DNA of 46,122 nucleotides from Negativicutes bacterium (GCA_031292015.1 JARLHY010000070.1:1-46122), one strand, 5' to 3'; counted from the stretch's first letter, positions 15,943 to 24,133 are shown. Notes: generated from the letters alone by a model not told the origin. Numbers and translations: made by a program.

Positions 15943-18237
15943 TTATGGTTGCTGACTAAAAATAAAATTAATCGCTGTTCCTTTTGGACTTGTTCCGACC
16001 TTAATGATAGCCTGATGCCGCTGGGCAATCCTATAGCATACCGCCAATCCTAACCCAACACCTTTTTCCTTCGTTGTAAGAAATGGCGTCCCTAATTTGT
16101 CTTTTATCTCTGGCGGTATTCCGGGTCCGTGATCACGCACTGTTAGTATTACTCGATTATCGTCTGAGGCGGTGCCAATAGTCACGGTACCACCCTTTGG
16201 AGTGGCATCCATTGCGTTACCCACCAAGTTTAGGATGCACTGGCGCATCTCTTGATCGTCAGCCATTACCTCCGGAATATTCCCAAGCTCAAGTTCAATA
16301 TTTATCCCCCGTAGTAAGGCATCAGGCTGCAATAAGGAGACAAGACTTTGGATTACCTGGTTAAGATCGGTTGAACTCATATTAACCGTTTTATTCTTGG
16401 CTAGCGATAAAAATTCAGTAATAATACCGTTTGCTCTATCCAGTTCCTCAATCATCAGATCCAACTGATCTCGATACGCGGCAAAAACGTTCTTTCGGCC
16501 ATAAAACTGCAAATAGCCCCTTACTGTAGTAAGAGGATTCCGGACTTCGTGCCCGATACTAGCGGCCATCTCGCCCACGGTGTTGAGCCTGTCTAAACGT
16601 GCCAACTCCATGTCCAATTGTTTCTGCTCCGTGATATCATGGTTGATTCCCAAAAACGACAAGGGGTTGCCAGCGGTATCCCTATTTAGCGTCAGGTAGC
16701 TTTGCACGACGATTCGCACCCCGTCCTTGCGAGTATGCGTCAGTTCACCCGTCCAGTGCCCGCTGATCAATAACTCGGCCTTCATGACCTCCGCCGACGC
16801 AGGAAACTCGGTGCGCAGCAGTTCGTACGTCACTTGTCCGACGGCCTCAGCGGCCGTATAACCATACCCCTTCTCCGCCCCCCGGTTCCAGTATACGACC
16901 CGACCGTCCAAGTCACACACAATGACGTAGTCGTGCGCGATATCCAGGAGTTTGGCTTGCTCACGAACGCGCTGTTCGGCAACTTGCCGTTCCATAACTT
17001 CCTCTTCTAAGGAGGTATTGAGCTCCTGCAGTTCAAGAGTACGTTCTGCCACCTTTTTGTCCAGTTCCGCATTCAGTTCGCCCAATGCCGCTTGTGCCTG
17101 CCGACGTCGTTTCCGATTCACTAGTAATAGGCCGATCAGCACCGACTGCCCTGCTATGACTAGAACCCCGCTGGCGAACTGCCACCGGTAGGTCTCCCAT
17201 ACTCCCGCCTGCTTAAATTCCATCCGCCTGCCTGGCGGCAGCCGTCCCTCATCTACTCCCCAGCGTTTGAGCTGCCGCCAATCGAAGATGTATTCGGCCG
17301 CCACTGATCTTTCTATCGGATCATGGGCGCCCATATTACCCATCAAAATGTCGGCCCCCACCACAGCTACCTTGGAGCCCAGCACTTCCTGACTGGACAT
17401 GTATCCCCCGACCGTGCCGCGGCCGATATAAACAGATACCGAACTATAAATAGGCACCGAGGCCACTTCACAAAGCTTTTGCAGCGCATCTCCCGGGACA
17501 AAGGTGTTGCCTGCCACATCCCGAAAAATGTAAAAATATAAAATCACCGAATCGTCGCCAATAGTTTTCGCGCTCTCCAAGATTTGCTCGAAAGGCAATG
17601 TATTGAGATAGATGAATTCTACCCGGTCAGTAAAGCTTGCAGCAACTTCGGCGAAAGCCGCCACTGCTTTACGCTCTCGCTCCGAATCTCCGGCTACCAC
17701 ATAGATTTTCTTTGTATTCGGCTGGGCCTGAAGGATGAGGCTGACCGCCGTCGTTGTACCGAACGTCCCGACCACGTCTCGATAATTCGCCGGCGGTGCA
17801 GGATAGCTCTCGCCCTCCCCCTCGTATAGGCCCAAAACAGCCGGTACTCCCGGAAAGGTTTGTTCCCCATAGGCGATCATAAAATTGGCTGCCGGTTCCA
17901 GGTGAGTGACAACAAGGTCAGGACGATTATCCACGTATTTCTCCTTTAGTAACCTGGACAAAAATGCTCTATATTCCTTATTGGAAGAATACCTCGGTAT
18001 TTCAAGATATTCATACATATAGTCGATTTTAAAACCTGAGCTGTGCCGCATCTGTTCCTGCAAACCACTCGTAAACAGGTGATGAACAGGTAAATCGGAG
18101 CCATTGGAATATAGGATGAGCACCTTTTTCAACGGCAATGTCTCTGCTGCCCAAGCAGTGGGGGAAACCGTCAGTAGCGTTATGGCTAAAATAATAAGCC
18201 ATCCCAGGCTTGTCGTAGCGCGTTTTAGTACATCCAT
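15943..18237 (-). CDS. Orphan sensor histidine kinase with ABC-substrate-binding-like sensor and PAS
   Basis: 764 residues from ATG 18237; GGAGGG lies 13 nt upstream, a long spacing. Signal peptide/TM at 10-30, an extracytoplasmic ABC_sub_bind-like domain (about 35-345; LPLKKVLILYSNGSDLP, then DLVVTHLEPAANFM), TM at 355-375 and a coiled coil at 380-428. A PAS domain (about 429-538, ending GINHDITEQKQ) is followed by HisKA with His563 in SIGHEVRNPLTTVRGY and HATPase with DHGPGIPP and GVGLGLAVC. The catalytic half is a paralogue of the kinase at 2336-4015. No partner regulator is adjacent; Spo0A is the likely end target. It has a SigH/Spo0A-type promoter. Confidence 0.92.
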   Translation of the reverse strand: MDVLKRATTSLGWLIILAITLLTVSPTAWAAETLPLKKVLILYSNGSDLPVHHLFTSGLQEQMRHSSGFKIDYMYEYLEIPRYSSNKEYRAFLSRLLKEKYVDNRPDLVVTHLEPAANFMIAYGEQTFPGVPAVLGLYEGEGESYPAPPANYRDVVGTFGTTTAVSLILQAQPNTKKIYVVAGDSERERKAVAAFAEVAASFTDRVEFIYLNTLPFEQILESAKTIGDDSVILYFYIFRDVAGNTFVPGDALQKLCEVASVPIYSSVSVYIGRGTVGGYMSSQEVLGSKVAVVGADILMGNMGAHDPIERSVAAEYIFDWRQLKRWGVDEGRLPPGRRMEFKQAGVWETYRWQFASGVLVIAGQSVLIGLLLVNRKRRRQAQAALGELNAELDKKVAERTLELQELNTSLEEEVMERQVAEQRVREQAKLLDIAHDYVIVCDLDGRVVYWNRGAEKGYGYTAAEAVGQVTYELLRTEFPASAEVMKAELLISGHWTGELTHTRKDGVRIVVQSYLTLNRDTAGNPLSFLGINHDITEQKQLDMELARLDRLNTVGEMAASIGHEVRNPLTTVRGYLQFYGRKNVFAAYRDQLDLMIEELDRANGIITEFLSLAKNKTVNMSSTDLNQVIQSLVSLLQPDALLRGINIELELGNIPEVMADDQEMRQCILNLVGNAMDATPKGGTVTIGTASDDNRVILTVRDHGPGIPPEIKDKLGTPFLTTKEKGVGLGLAVCYRIAQRHQAIIKVGTSPKGTAINFIFSQQP

Positions 18238-18350
18238 GACTGCGCTATATCCCTCCTATTATTAACATGGAAGCAGTGTCAATCCAAAGAGCTCCAACTT
18301 CGCGAACGTGTCTGATGAACCTCCTTCAAATAATTACATTATTCCGCTAA

Positions 18351-18378
18351 ATTTGACACGATTGATTCGTAATCCTTT
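18351..18378 (-). promoter_or_regulatory. SigH-like promoter with Spo0A box for kinase 2
   Basis: AAAGGATTA (18378-18370), a perfect RNAGGAWWW, 12 bp, then GTCAAAT (18357-18351, 6/7 of RNNGAAT). CGTGTCAAA (18360-18352) holds a TGTCAAA Spo0A core overlapping the -10. The leader to the ATG is about 105 nt. Confidence 0.6.
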
Positions 18379-18469
18379 AATGGCATAAATGAAACAGTGT
18401 CGCGATGTAAGTGCAATAAAAATGCCCCAATGAAACCTTGCTCTTCTAATTGTCAATAACCATCCTGTA

Positions 18470-18502
18470 ATACATAAAAAAAAACGCCACCTCTATGGTG
18501 GC
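18470..18502 (-). terminator. Hairpin with long T tract
   Basis: GCCACC/GGTGGC stem (18486-18491 with 18497-18502) followed on the minus strand by nine T residues. No gene upstream on that strand was recognised. Confidence 0.6.
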
Positions 18503-18854
18503 AATGGGAGAGGAGAAATTTATAGCTCCCCTAGTCTACCCTTTTCGTTAAATATTATACATCATAAATACTTGGTCTAATCCTGCAATGATATCTGACC
18601 TACATAATGTCTTCCTGATAAACCACAAGGACCCGAGAGAGCGGCTACCATCGCTCTCGGGTCCCCTTTTTAAAAAGTGGCGTTTCCGTTCCAGCCTTAG
18701 CGGGCCGATCACCACCTGATAATAGTATATGCTTGTTTGGTTGCTCTTATCTAAAAACAAACCCGCGAAAAACGGAGCTACAGGAAGAGAATAAAAGGGC
18801 GCTCATAGGTCTTAGCGCTGTCATACTCGAGCCCTTGGTTTTAACGTATAATTC
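18503..18854. other. Gene-poor region with several hairpins
   Basis: No credible coding sequence; the only open frame spans a terminator. The stretch holds a plus-strand terminator (18629-18671) and a bulged hairpin (about 18795-18838, AAGGGCGCTC with GAGCCCTT). Just upstream of the candidate RNA is a TATAAT (about 18846). It may be transcribed as leader or small RNA. Confidence 0.4.
18629..18671 (+). terminator. Strong terminator without a recognised gene
   Basis: GGACCCGAG...CTCGGGTCC stem with an internal one-base bulge and a trailing CCTTTTT. It implies an unidentified plus-strand transcript ending here. Confidence 0.65.
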
Positions 18855-19003
18855 ATTAACTACCGGAAAGGATATTGTCAGATAGGTTCGCGTCTCCCTG
18901 CGCGAGTAGTGTGGGCCTATCATTCCTCCGGGGGATAGGTAATCTCCGCCTATCCCCTTATCCCATAGGCCTCTCTTGGACCACCTTCACAGGTGGTTTT
19001 TTT
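18855..19003 (+). ncRNA. Candidate structured RNA ending in a terminator
   Basis: Downstream of a TATAAT, three consecutive elements are seen: hairpin TCGCG/CGCGA; a long hairpin with outer stem GGCCTAT/ATAGGCC (18914-18920, 18965-18971) and inner stem GGGGATAGG/CCTATCCCC (18931-18939, 18949-18957); and a terminator ACCACCT-TCAC-AGGTGGT with T7. No good coding frame. It ends 130 nt before the FG-rich zinc protein, so it could be a free small RNA or a cis-regulatory leader. It does not match a riboswitch known to me. Confidence 0.5.
18980..19003 (+). terminator. Terminator of the candidate RNA
   Basis: 7-bp stem ACCACCT/AGGTGGT, loop TCAC, then seven T residues. Confidence 0.8.
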
Positions 19004-19132
19004 CTAAGGATATAGTTGAGAGAAAATAGTCGCATATCTTCCAGTACAATATAATTAATTTACATAACATTTAACTGGCGATGTGCATACGATATAACAG
19101 AGCAACCTATTATGAATACGGGAGGTATTTCA

Positions 19133-19531
19133 ATGTACGGTTATGGCTTCGGGCATCACTGTATGCCAAGAGGTGAGACGAGATGCGTTGGAGAGTTAGT
19201 TAAGAAATATAAGATTTACAAAACCTGTTGTTATAATATGATCTCAGTTTGCTCATATTGTGGGTTCGAGTACGAGCATGGGTATCCTGGATGTCCACAA
19301 TGTGGTGCAGCGGATGACCCTCCAGGCGATCCCCCGCCTTTTGGCGGTTTTGGTCGGGGTTTTGGAGGATTTGGTAGAGGATTCGGCGGATTTGGAGGGT
19401 TCGGAAGATTCGGCGGATTTGGAGGGTTCGAGAGATTCGGTCGTAGGGAATTTGGTGAATTCCGTGAACGTGAATTTGGTGAGCGCGAACGTGAATTCGG
19501 CGAACGCCGTAGATTTGGTGAATTTGTCTGA
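19133..19531 (+). CDS. Zinc-ribbon protein with FGG and REFGE low-complexity tail
   Basis: 132 residues from ATG 19133, 8 nt after GGGAGG. The N-terminus (1-65) is Cys-rich: HHCMPRGETRC, a CCYN pair and a clear zinc ribbon CSYCGFEYEHGYPGCPQCG. A proline turn follows, then about 25 residues of Phe-Gly-Gly/Arg repeats (GFGRGFGGFG) and a charged tail of repeated REFGE/RERE units. The tail coding DNA is itself repetitive. No family recognised. The FG and RE repeats suggest an assembly-prone or surface (possibly spore-coat) protein, by analogy only. The next gene is also metal-binding. Confidence 0.75.
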   Translation: MYGYGFGHHCMPRGETRCVGELVKKYKIYKTCCYNMISVCSYCGFEYEHGYPGCPQCGAADDPPGDPPPFGGFGRGFGGFGRGFGGFGGFGRFGGFGGFERFGRREFGEFREREFGEREREFGERRRFGEFV

Positions 19532-19634
19532 CGAAAGCGTTATGAATAAGAACAGTACGATAACGATCTGTTCCTTAACAAATCCCAGGGCATATTATGT
19601 ACCGGGGAAATAACTATCCAAGGAGGTGAAACTG

Positions 19635-19829
19635 TTGTCCTTTCACCATCATCACCACTGCCCTAAATGCCATCACCATTTTATCCATGAATGCTGCTTC
19701 GACTTTCCCCACGAATGCTGTGATTGCCAAGAAGAACATCACCACAATGAATGCTTCTTAGAATGCCCTGAGTGTCATCACAAATTTTGTCATCATGAGC
19801 AGTGCGACGACGTATGCTGCGACCTTTGA
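19635..19829 (+). CDS. His/Cys-rich metal-binding peptide (64 aa)
   Basis: TTG 19635 is preferred, 8 nt after AAGGAGG; GTG 19626 is in frame but overlaps the ribosome site. Of 64 residues 17 are His and 14 Cys. Two zinc-finger-like modules, CPKCHHHFIHECC and CPECHHKFCHH, flank a CCDCQEEHHH middle. It likely chelates Zn, Ni, Cu or Co, as storage or buffer. It lies about 100 nt after the FG-rich zinc protein in the same direction, with no terminator between. No known metallothionein family recognised. Confidence 0.75.
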   Translation: MSFHHHHHCPKCHHHFIHECCFDFPHECCDCQEEHHHNECFLECPECHHKFCHHEQCDDVCCDL

Positions 19830-19932
19830 AATTCCCAAATATTTTTTCCGCCATACAGTCGGAGCCTCGCAGAGGCTAGTCTGCTTTGTTCCCCTCCCCC
19901 GGCCCAATCAAAGTACCGGACCTCCCGGACGA

Positions 19933-19958
19933 TAAAAAGCCCCCAGTGGCGGGGGCTT
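19933..19958 (-). terminator. Terminator after a tRNA 3' remnant
   Basis: AAGCCCCC/GGGGGCTT stem (19937-19944, 19951-19958) with TTTTTA on the minus strand, 9 nt beyond the tRNA-like end. Confidence 0.75.
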
Positions 19959-19966
19959 CGTCTCTT

Positions 19967-20012
19967 TGGTTGCGGGGGACAGGATTTGAACCTGCAACCT
20001 ATACTAATTAAG
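19967..20012 (-). pseudogene. 3' fragment of a tRNA (Leu- or Sec-like)
   Basis: The minus strand reads a T arm GCAGG-TTCAAAT-CCTGT, then CCCCCGCA-A-CCA. The T arm and acceptor equal tRNA-Leu apart from one extra A before CCA; alternatively an 8-bp acceptor would fit tRNA-Sec. No matching 5' half (GCGGGGG) is found within 100 nt upstream, so this is a remnant, with its terminator still present. Confidence 0.55.
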
Positions 20013-20124
20013 GCCCCGATTGCCTGTCTTGGTTAGGACTTCGACCGGTGAATACCGGTAAAAGAAAAGAACCCGCGTTTCCAACGAGCCCAACTTGGCT
20101 TCTGACGAAGAACTTAACAACTGA

Positions 20125-20307
20125 CTATTCTATACCAAAGCCGCTCTTACTAAATTCGATGCTTAAATGCCACTGGTCCTGTTCTTTCAACTGGATCAGT
20201 ATTACTTTCTTTACAGCTTTTTGGGGCTCGACAATATTACCTCTTTCATTTAAATATCTAACAATTGGTGAATGGTCAATAGGTTGACATGGCTTTCCAC
20301 TTTCCAG
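20125..20307 (-). CDS. Small hypothetical protein or gene remnant, relative of 14279-14506
   Basis: About 60 residues are open between TGA at 20317 and TAG at 20125. No ATG/GTG/TTG lies early in frame, so CTG 20307 is the only visible near-start; translation is uncertain. The segment VRYLNERGNIVEPQKAVKK aligns with the gene at 14279-14506. A SigH/Spo0A-type promoter lies 46 bp upstream, which argues it was, or is, expressed at sporulation onset. Confidence 0.4.
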   Translation of the reverse strand: MESGKPCQPIDHSPIVRYLNERGNIVEPQKAVKKVILIQLKEQDQWHLSIEFSKSGFGIE

Positions 20308-20352
20308 GCCCCAAGGTCAAACACCGCCTATTTTTATTCTATCGGAAGCTAC

Positions 20353-20379
20353 ATTCGCAAACATTGTCGAAATTCCTTC
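20353..20379 (-). promoter_or_regulatory. SigH-like promoter with Spo0A box
   Basis: GAAGGAATT (20379-20371), 11 bp, TGCGAAT (20359-20353; RNNGAAT except the first base). ATTGTCGAA (20363-20371, plus strand) is a Spo0A box in the spacer. The 25 bp at 20356-20380 equal 39363-39387, before the glycogen operon, at 24 positions. Confidence 0.5.
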
Positions 20380-20466
20380 TTTTCTCAGTTTGTGATACTA
20401 ATTGTCAAAGAAAGAAAAAGCCTCACGGCTCAGTTTAGTTTGCTTCATTAGCTTTACAGCAGCAAG

Positions 20467-20500
20467 AAACACGGCACTGATTTGACAGGCCGTGTTTTTA
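20467..20500 (+). terminator. Terminator-like hairpin
   Basis: AAACACGGC/GCCGTGTTT (20467-20475, 20489-20497) and a T run. No plus-strand gene upstream recognised. Confidence 0.55.
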
Positions 20501-20574
20501 TGTTTTTATAGCTGCTAAAAATTCATGAAGGGAGTTGTATCCATGGGCGCGATAAGTGCTTTATTAACATAAAT

Positions 20575-20609
20575 AGAAACCACAGAGGCTGCAAGCCCTT
20601 GTGGTTTCT
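20575..20609 (-). terminator. Hairpin downstream of tRNA-Ala
   Basis: 10-bp stem AGAAACCACA/TGTGGTTTCT, 10 nt beyond the tRNA 3' end; the tail ATTTATG is only moderately T-rich. Confidence 0.5.
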
Positions 20610-20618
20610 ACGTTTTCA

Positions 20619-20694
20619 TGGTGGAGACGAGGGGATTCGAACCCCTGACCTCTTGAATGCGAGCCAAGCGCTCTCCCGACTGAGCTACGCCCCC
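20619..20694 (-). tRNA. tRNA-Ala (CGC)
   Basis: 76 nt. Acceptor GGGGGCG/CGTCTCC with the alanine identity pair G3-U70, D arm GCTC/GAGC, anticodon loop CTCGCAT (CGC), T arm AGGGG-TTCGAAT-CCCCT, encoded CCA. Its last 45 bases recur at 10586-10630. Confidence 0.95.
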
Positions 20695-20855
20695 ATGTAA
20701 AAAACAAGTGCCGGTTGTTGCTGCAGCTCTCTTGGCTGCATTTCCCAGGGATGATCACCTGTAACCAAGTTTTCTCCCTAGTGTCCATTATAGGTAACAA
20801 GGAGCTCTATTGCAAGTGGATAAATAGTTTTTTTTGTTGAAACATCTGCCATGAA

Positions 20856-22562
20856 TCAGGTCTTGAAGCGCCGAATGGCGTTTTGCAGCTCTTCAGCAAG
20901 TTTTGCCATCGCCGTGCTGGCTGAGGCGATTTCTTCCATCGACGCCGACTGTTCCTCGGTAGCCGCCGAAATAGTCTGAGTCTGTTCCGCGGCATCCTTG
21001 GTGACTGTTTCAATATCTTTTACAGCAGTTACAATCTCCTGACTGTTTGTCGCCATATGCCGGATGGCTGCAGCGATCTCTTTGACCTGGGAAGATACCG
21101 TGTCAATCGAGCCGACGATTTCGGCAAAAGCCTGCCCGGCGTGGTTCATGATCTCCGTCCCGGTCCTCACCTCTTTGGTGCCTTCTTTCATCGAGGTCAC
21201 CGCCGTCTGGGTGTCCAGCTGTATTTCCTGGACCAGAGCCGCTATCTGCTTCGCCGCCATTTCGGACTGCTCGGCCAGTTTTCTCACTTCCTCGGCAACC
21301 ACGGCAAAGCCGCGGCCCGCGTCCCCGGCCCGGGCCGCCTCGATAGCAGCGTTGAGCGCCAGCAGGTTGGTCTGACCCGCTATCGCCGTGATGGTTTCAA
21401 CAATTTGGCCGATATCCTTCGAGCGCTCTCCTAGTTTTTCAACCGTCTCGGCTGAGCTGACCACCGTTTTCTCAATGATGGCAATCTGGTTGGTGGCTTT
21501 GCCGATGGCCCCCAGTCCCTGGTTCGCCGCTCCGGCGGTTTTGTCCGCTGCGTCGGTAACACTGCCCGTATTTGCCGCCACCTGCTGGATGCTCGCCGAC
21601 ATGGTCTCGATAATCGCGGTGGCGTGGCTCACCGAGCGCACCTGATTCTCGGCCCCTGTCGCGATATCGGTGACAGCGGCGGCAACCTGGTTGGCAGCCT
21701 CGGCAGACTGCTCGGAAGTCGCCGTCAACTGCTGCGCCGAAGAAGCAACCTGTCCGCTGGAATCACCTATTCTTGCCACCAGCAGCCGCAGTTCGCCCCG
21801 CATTTTGACGATAGCCTCGGCCAGTTGGCCGATTTCGTCCCGGGACACCACCGTACGGGTTCTTTCTTTCAGATCCCCGGCGGCAATTTCGTTCACCTCC
21901 GCCAGCATTTTGTTCAGCGGCGGAGATATTGCCCTGGCGAGCAGCATACCCAAAGCGCCGGCGAGGATGAAGGCCAGAACCGTTATCCCGATGGACATTT
22001 TGGCGGAAAGCGCCGCCAGTGTCGATCCTTCCCCGTAAAGCTCCTTACCGCTCTTCGAATTATACGTCGACAACTCGGTCCGGATAGCCAGAGATTTGGT
22101 GAAAACCGGCTTGCTCGCCTCAAACAGCGCGAAAGCCTCCTGCTGCTTCCCTGTCGTGGCCAGTTTTATAACATCGGAACGGGCCTGGCGATAGGAGGGC
22201 AATTCCTTTGCCAGTTCGTCGAACTTTTGTTTTTCAAAGCTGTCCAGCGCTTTACTCTGATACTCTTCTTGCAGTTTATTGATGGTCTTGGTATTTTCCT
22301 CGATCTCTTTGACCAGGGCTTGCTGTTGGTTCTGGTCGGTCAGCTGAACGAGTTCCAGCAGCTTGGCCTCGGAGTCTTTGCTGACAAGGCGGATCTGGGC
22401 CATCAGTTCGATCGGCAACAGCCTCTTCTCATACATATCCTTCGAATGCTGCGCCAGCTTCTGGGCTGAGTAGAAACCCACCCCGCCGACGATCACGATC
22501 AAGAGCAGCAAAACGGCGAGTACCTGAAAGATTTTTACAGCCACCTTCTGATTCCGAAACAT
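20856..22562 (-). CDS. Methyl-accepting chemotaxis protein
   Basis: 568 residues. ATG 22562 is preferred because GGGAGGG lies 6-8 nt upstream; the frame is open further back. TM1 at about 10-33, a periplasmic four-helix-bundle sensor (about 34-185), TM2 at about 187-210, then HAMP and the long signalling coiled coil. The conserved CheA/CheW hairpin tip reads [19 protein letters not shown]. It would relay ligand signals to CheA. No CheR-binding pentapeptide is seen at the end. Single gene; a perfect Spo0A box lies about 200 bp upstream. Confidence 0.95.
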   Translation of the reverse strand: MFRNQKVAVKIFQVLAVLLLLIVIVGGVGFYSAQKLAQHSKDMYEKRLLPIELMAQIRLVSKDSEAKLLELVQLTDQNQQQALVKEIEENTKTINKLQEEYQSKALDSFEKQKFDELAKELPSYRQARSDVIKLATTGKQQEAFALFEASKPVFTKSLAIRTELSTYNSKSGKELYGEGSTLAALSAKMSIGITVLAFILAGALGMLLARAISPPLNKMLAEVNEIAAGDLKERTRTVVSRDEIGQLAEAIVKMRGELRLLVARIGDSSGQVASSAQQLTATSEQSAEAANQVAAAVTDIATGAENQVRSVSHATAIIETMSASIQQVAANTGSVTDAADKTAGAANQGLGAIGKATNQIAIIEKTVVSSAETVEKLGERSKDIGQIVETITAIAGQTNLLALNAAIEAARAGDAGRGFAVVAEEVRKLAEQSEMAAKQIAALVQEIQLDTQTAVTSMKEGTKEVRTGTEIMNHAGQAFAEIVGSIDTVSSQVKEIAAAIRHMATNSQEIVTAVKDIETVTKDAAEQTQTISAATEEQSASMEEIASASTAMAKLAEELQNAIRRFKT

Positions 22563-22758
22563 ATCGGTCCCTCCCACCTCTATGCCAATTTGGTCCCAAC
22601 CGTTTAGCCTGTCATTGAGCCGGCCTGACAAATAAAAAACCACCAAGTTGCTGGATCATCTGATGCAACATGGTAGCCACAGCTCTTTTTGCGTATCTTA
22701 TTACCATAGGCTTGCGCCCCTTCCTTTTCGAAGGTTCACACTTACAATATCTGAAATA

Positions 22759-22785
22759 TTTCGACAAAAAGCAGGGAGAACCTGC
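22759..22785 (-). promoter_or_regulatory. Perfect Spo0A box upstream of the MCP gene
   Basis: TTTGTCGAA (22768-22760) matches TTTGTCRAA exactly. A weaker SigH-like pair, GCAGGTTCT-N11-GTCGAAA (22785-22759), has 7/9 and 6/7 matches. It is about 200 nt before the ATG. Confidence 0.4.
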
Positions 22786-22876
22786 ACATTTTTATGTTTT
22801 TTTCATTTTGTTCATTTTTTTCATATTTTTCTCATTCTTTGCTTATATTTTCAATCTTGCATTAATGTTCCAGCTT

Positions 22877-24133
22877 TTATTCGTCCAGCAACACCGCCGC
22901 ATCGGCTGCCGGCAGTTCCTGGACGGTTTTAAGCTTTCGCTGGATGGTGCGCGATTTCTGGGCTGCCGTTTCTATGGAATTGCTGGCCTCCTGAAGTTTC
23001 TTCTGGGTTTTGTCCAGCATCTCGCCAAAGCGGCCGAACTCGGTCTTCACCGCACCTAAAAGAGCCCAGACCTCACTGGACCGCTTCTCCACCGCCAGCG
23101 TCTTAAAGCCCATCTGCAGGCTGGACAGGAGCGCCGCCAGCGTCGTCGGCCCGGTAATCACCACCCGGTATTCCCTGAGCAGTGTGTCGCTCAGGCCCGG
23201 ACGGCGAAGAACCTCGGCGTACAGGCCTTCCACCGGCAAAAACAAGATCGCGAAATCGGTGGTATGAGGCGGGTCGAGATACTTCTCGCGAATATTCTTG
23301 GCCTCGGACTTCACCCGGCTTTCCAGGCATTTCGCCGCTTCATCGGCCGCCGCAGCGTTCGCCTGATCCTGGGCGTCCAGCAGCCGCTGATAATCCTCCT
23401 GGGGAAACTTGGCGTCCATCGGCAGCCAGACTGGACCGTCTGTCTTGTCCCGCCCTGGCAGTTTCACCGCGAACTCAACCCGGTCGCCGGAGCCTTTTTT
23501 GGTGGCGACATTCTGCCCGTACTGCTCGGGGGTAAGAATCTGCTCCAGCAGATTGCCCAGATGAATTTCGCCCCAGATGCCGCGAGTCTTCACATTGGTA
23601 AGCACCCGTTTCAGATCGCCCACGCCGGAAGCCAGCGTCTGCATCTCTCCCAGGCCCTTGTGCACCATTTCCAGCCGCTCGCTCACCAGCTTGAACGACT
23701 CTCCCAGCCGTTGTTCCAAAGTGGCATGCAGCTTCTCATCCACCGTAACCCGCATTTGCTCAAGCTGCTTGTTGTTATCAGCCTGCAGCAGCTTCAGGCG
23801 TTCCTCCACTGTCTCCCGCAGCCGGTCCAGCTTCTGGTCGTTGTTCTGCGTCAAGGCCATCAGTTGCTGGGAAAAACTGTCCAGTTGCCTGGCCTGCAAG
23901 GTCGCGATATCCGACATCCGGGCCAGTACCGAATCATTAAATAGCCGCAGGGAATCGCTGTTCTCGCGACGATTCGCGGCAATTTCCTCCTTCACCGCTC
24001 GCTCCAGCCTCTCCCCGGCCTGCAGCACGCTCTGCCACTCCCGTCCGCCCCGGCCGCGCGACAGAAGGATAATCAGGCAAACAATGCCCACCATATTGAG
24101 TCCCAACAATATCCATACAAGCATTTCAGGCAA
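22877..24133 (-). CDS. rmuC: DNA recombination protein RmuC
   Basis: 418 residues from TTG 24133, 8 nt after GGAGG. N-terminal membrane anchor (about 4-24), a long coiled coil (about 30-170), then the nuclease-like RmuC core with NVKTRGIWGEIHLGNLLEQ, PMDAKFPQEDY and FLPVEGLYAEVL. RmuC limits inversion of short inverted repeats in bacteria. Full length. It lies 54 nt downstream of the LolA-like gene in the same direction, so probably co-transcribed. Confidence 0.95.
   Translation of the reverse strand: MPEMLVWILLGLNMVGIVCLIILLSRGRGGREWQSVLQAGERLERAVKEEIAANRRENSDSLRLFNDSVLARMSDIATLQARQLDSFSQQLMALTQNNDQKLDRLRETVEERLKLLQADNNKQLEQMRVTVDEKLHATLEQRLGESFKLVSERLEMVHKGLGEMQTLASGVGDLKRVLTNVKTRGIWGEIHLGNLLEQILTPEQYGQNVATKKGSGDRVEFAVKLPGRDKTDGPVWLPMDAKFPQEDYQRLLDAQDQANAAAADEAAKCLESRVKSEAKNIREKYLDPPHTTDFAILFLPVEGLYAEVLRRPGLSDTLLREYRVVITGPTTLAALLSSLQMGFKTLAVEKRSSEVWALLGAVKTEFGRFGEMLDKTQKKLQEASNSIETAAQKSRTIQRKLKTVQELPAADAAVLLDE

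Noticed and set aside
18548..18760. Minus-strand frame of 70 codons
   Set aside because: Spans the strong terminator at 18629-18671 and has no ribosome site.
18765..18840. Resemblance to a c-di-GMP-I (GEMM) riboswitch
   Set aside because: CAAACCCGCGAAAAACGG and AGCTACAGG recall GEMM, but the conserved GGGACGCAAAGC join and the second helix are missing, so the match is not credible.
18855..19003. 6S RNA or T-box identity for the structured region
   Set aside because: No closing helix between the two ends as in 6S, and no T-box sequence (AGGGTGGNACCGCG); kept only as an unclassified candidate.
10586..20694. Intact prophage or conjugative element
   Set aside because: No integrase, capsid, relaxase or replication genes are visible between the tRNA repeats; only the att-like traces remain.
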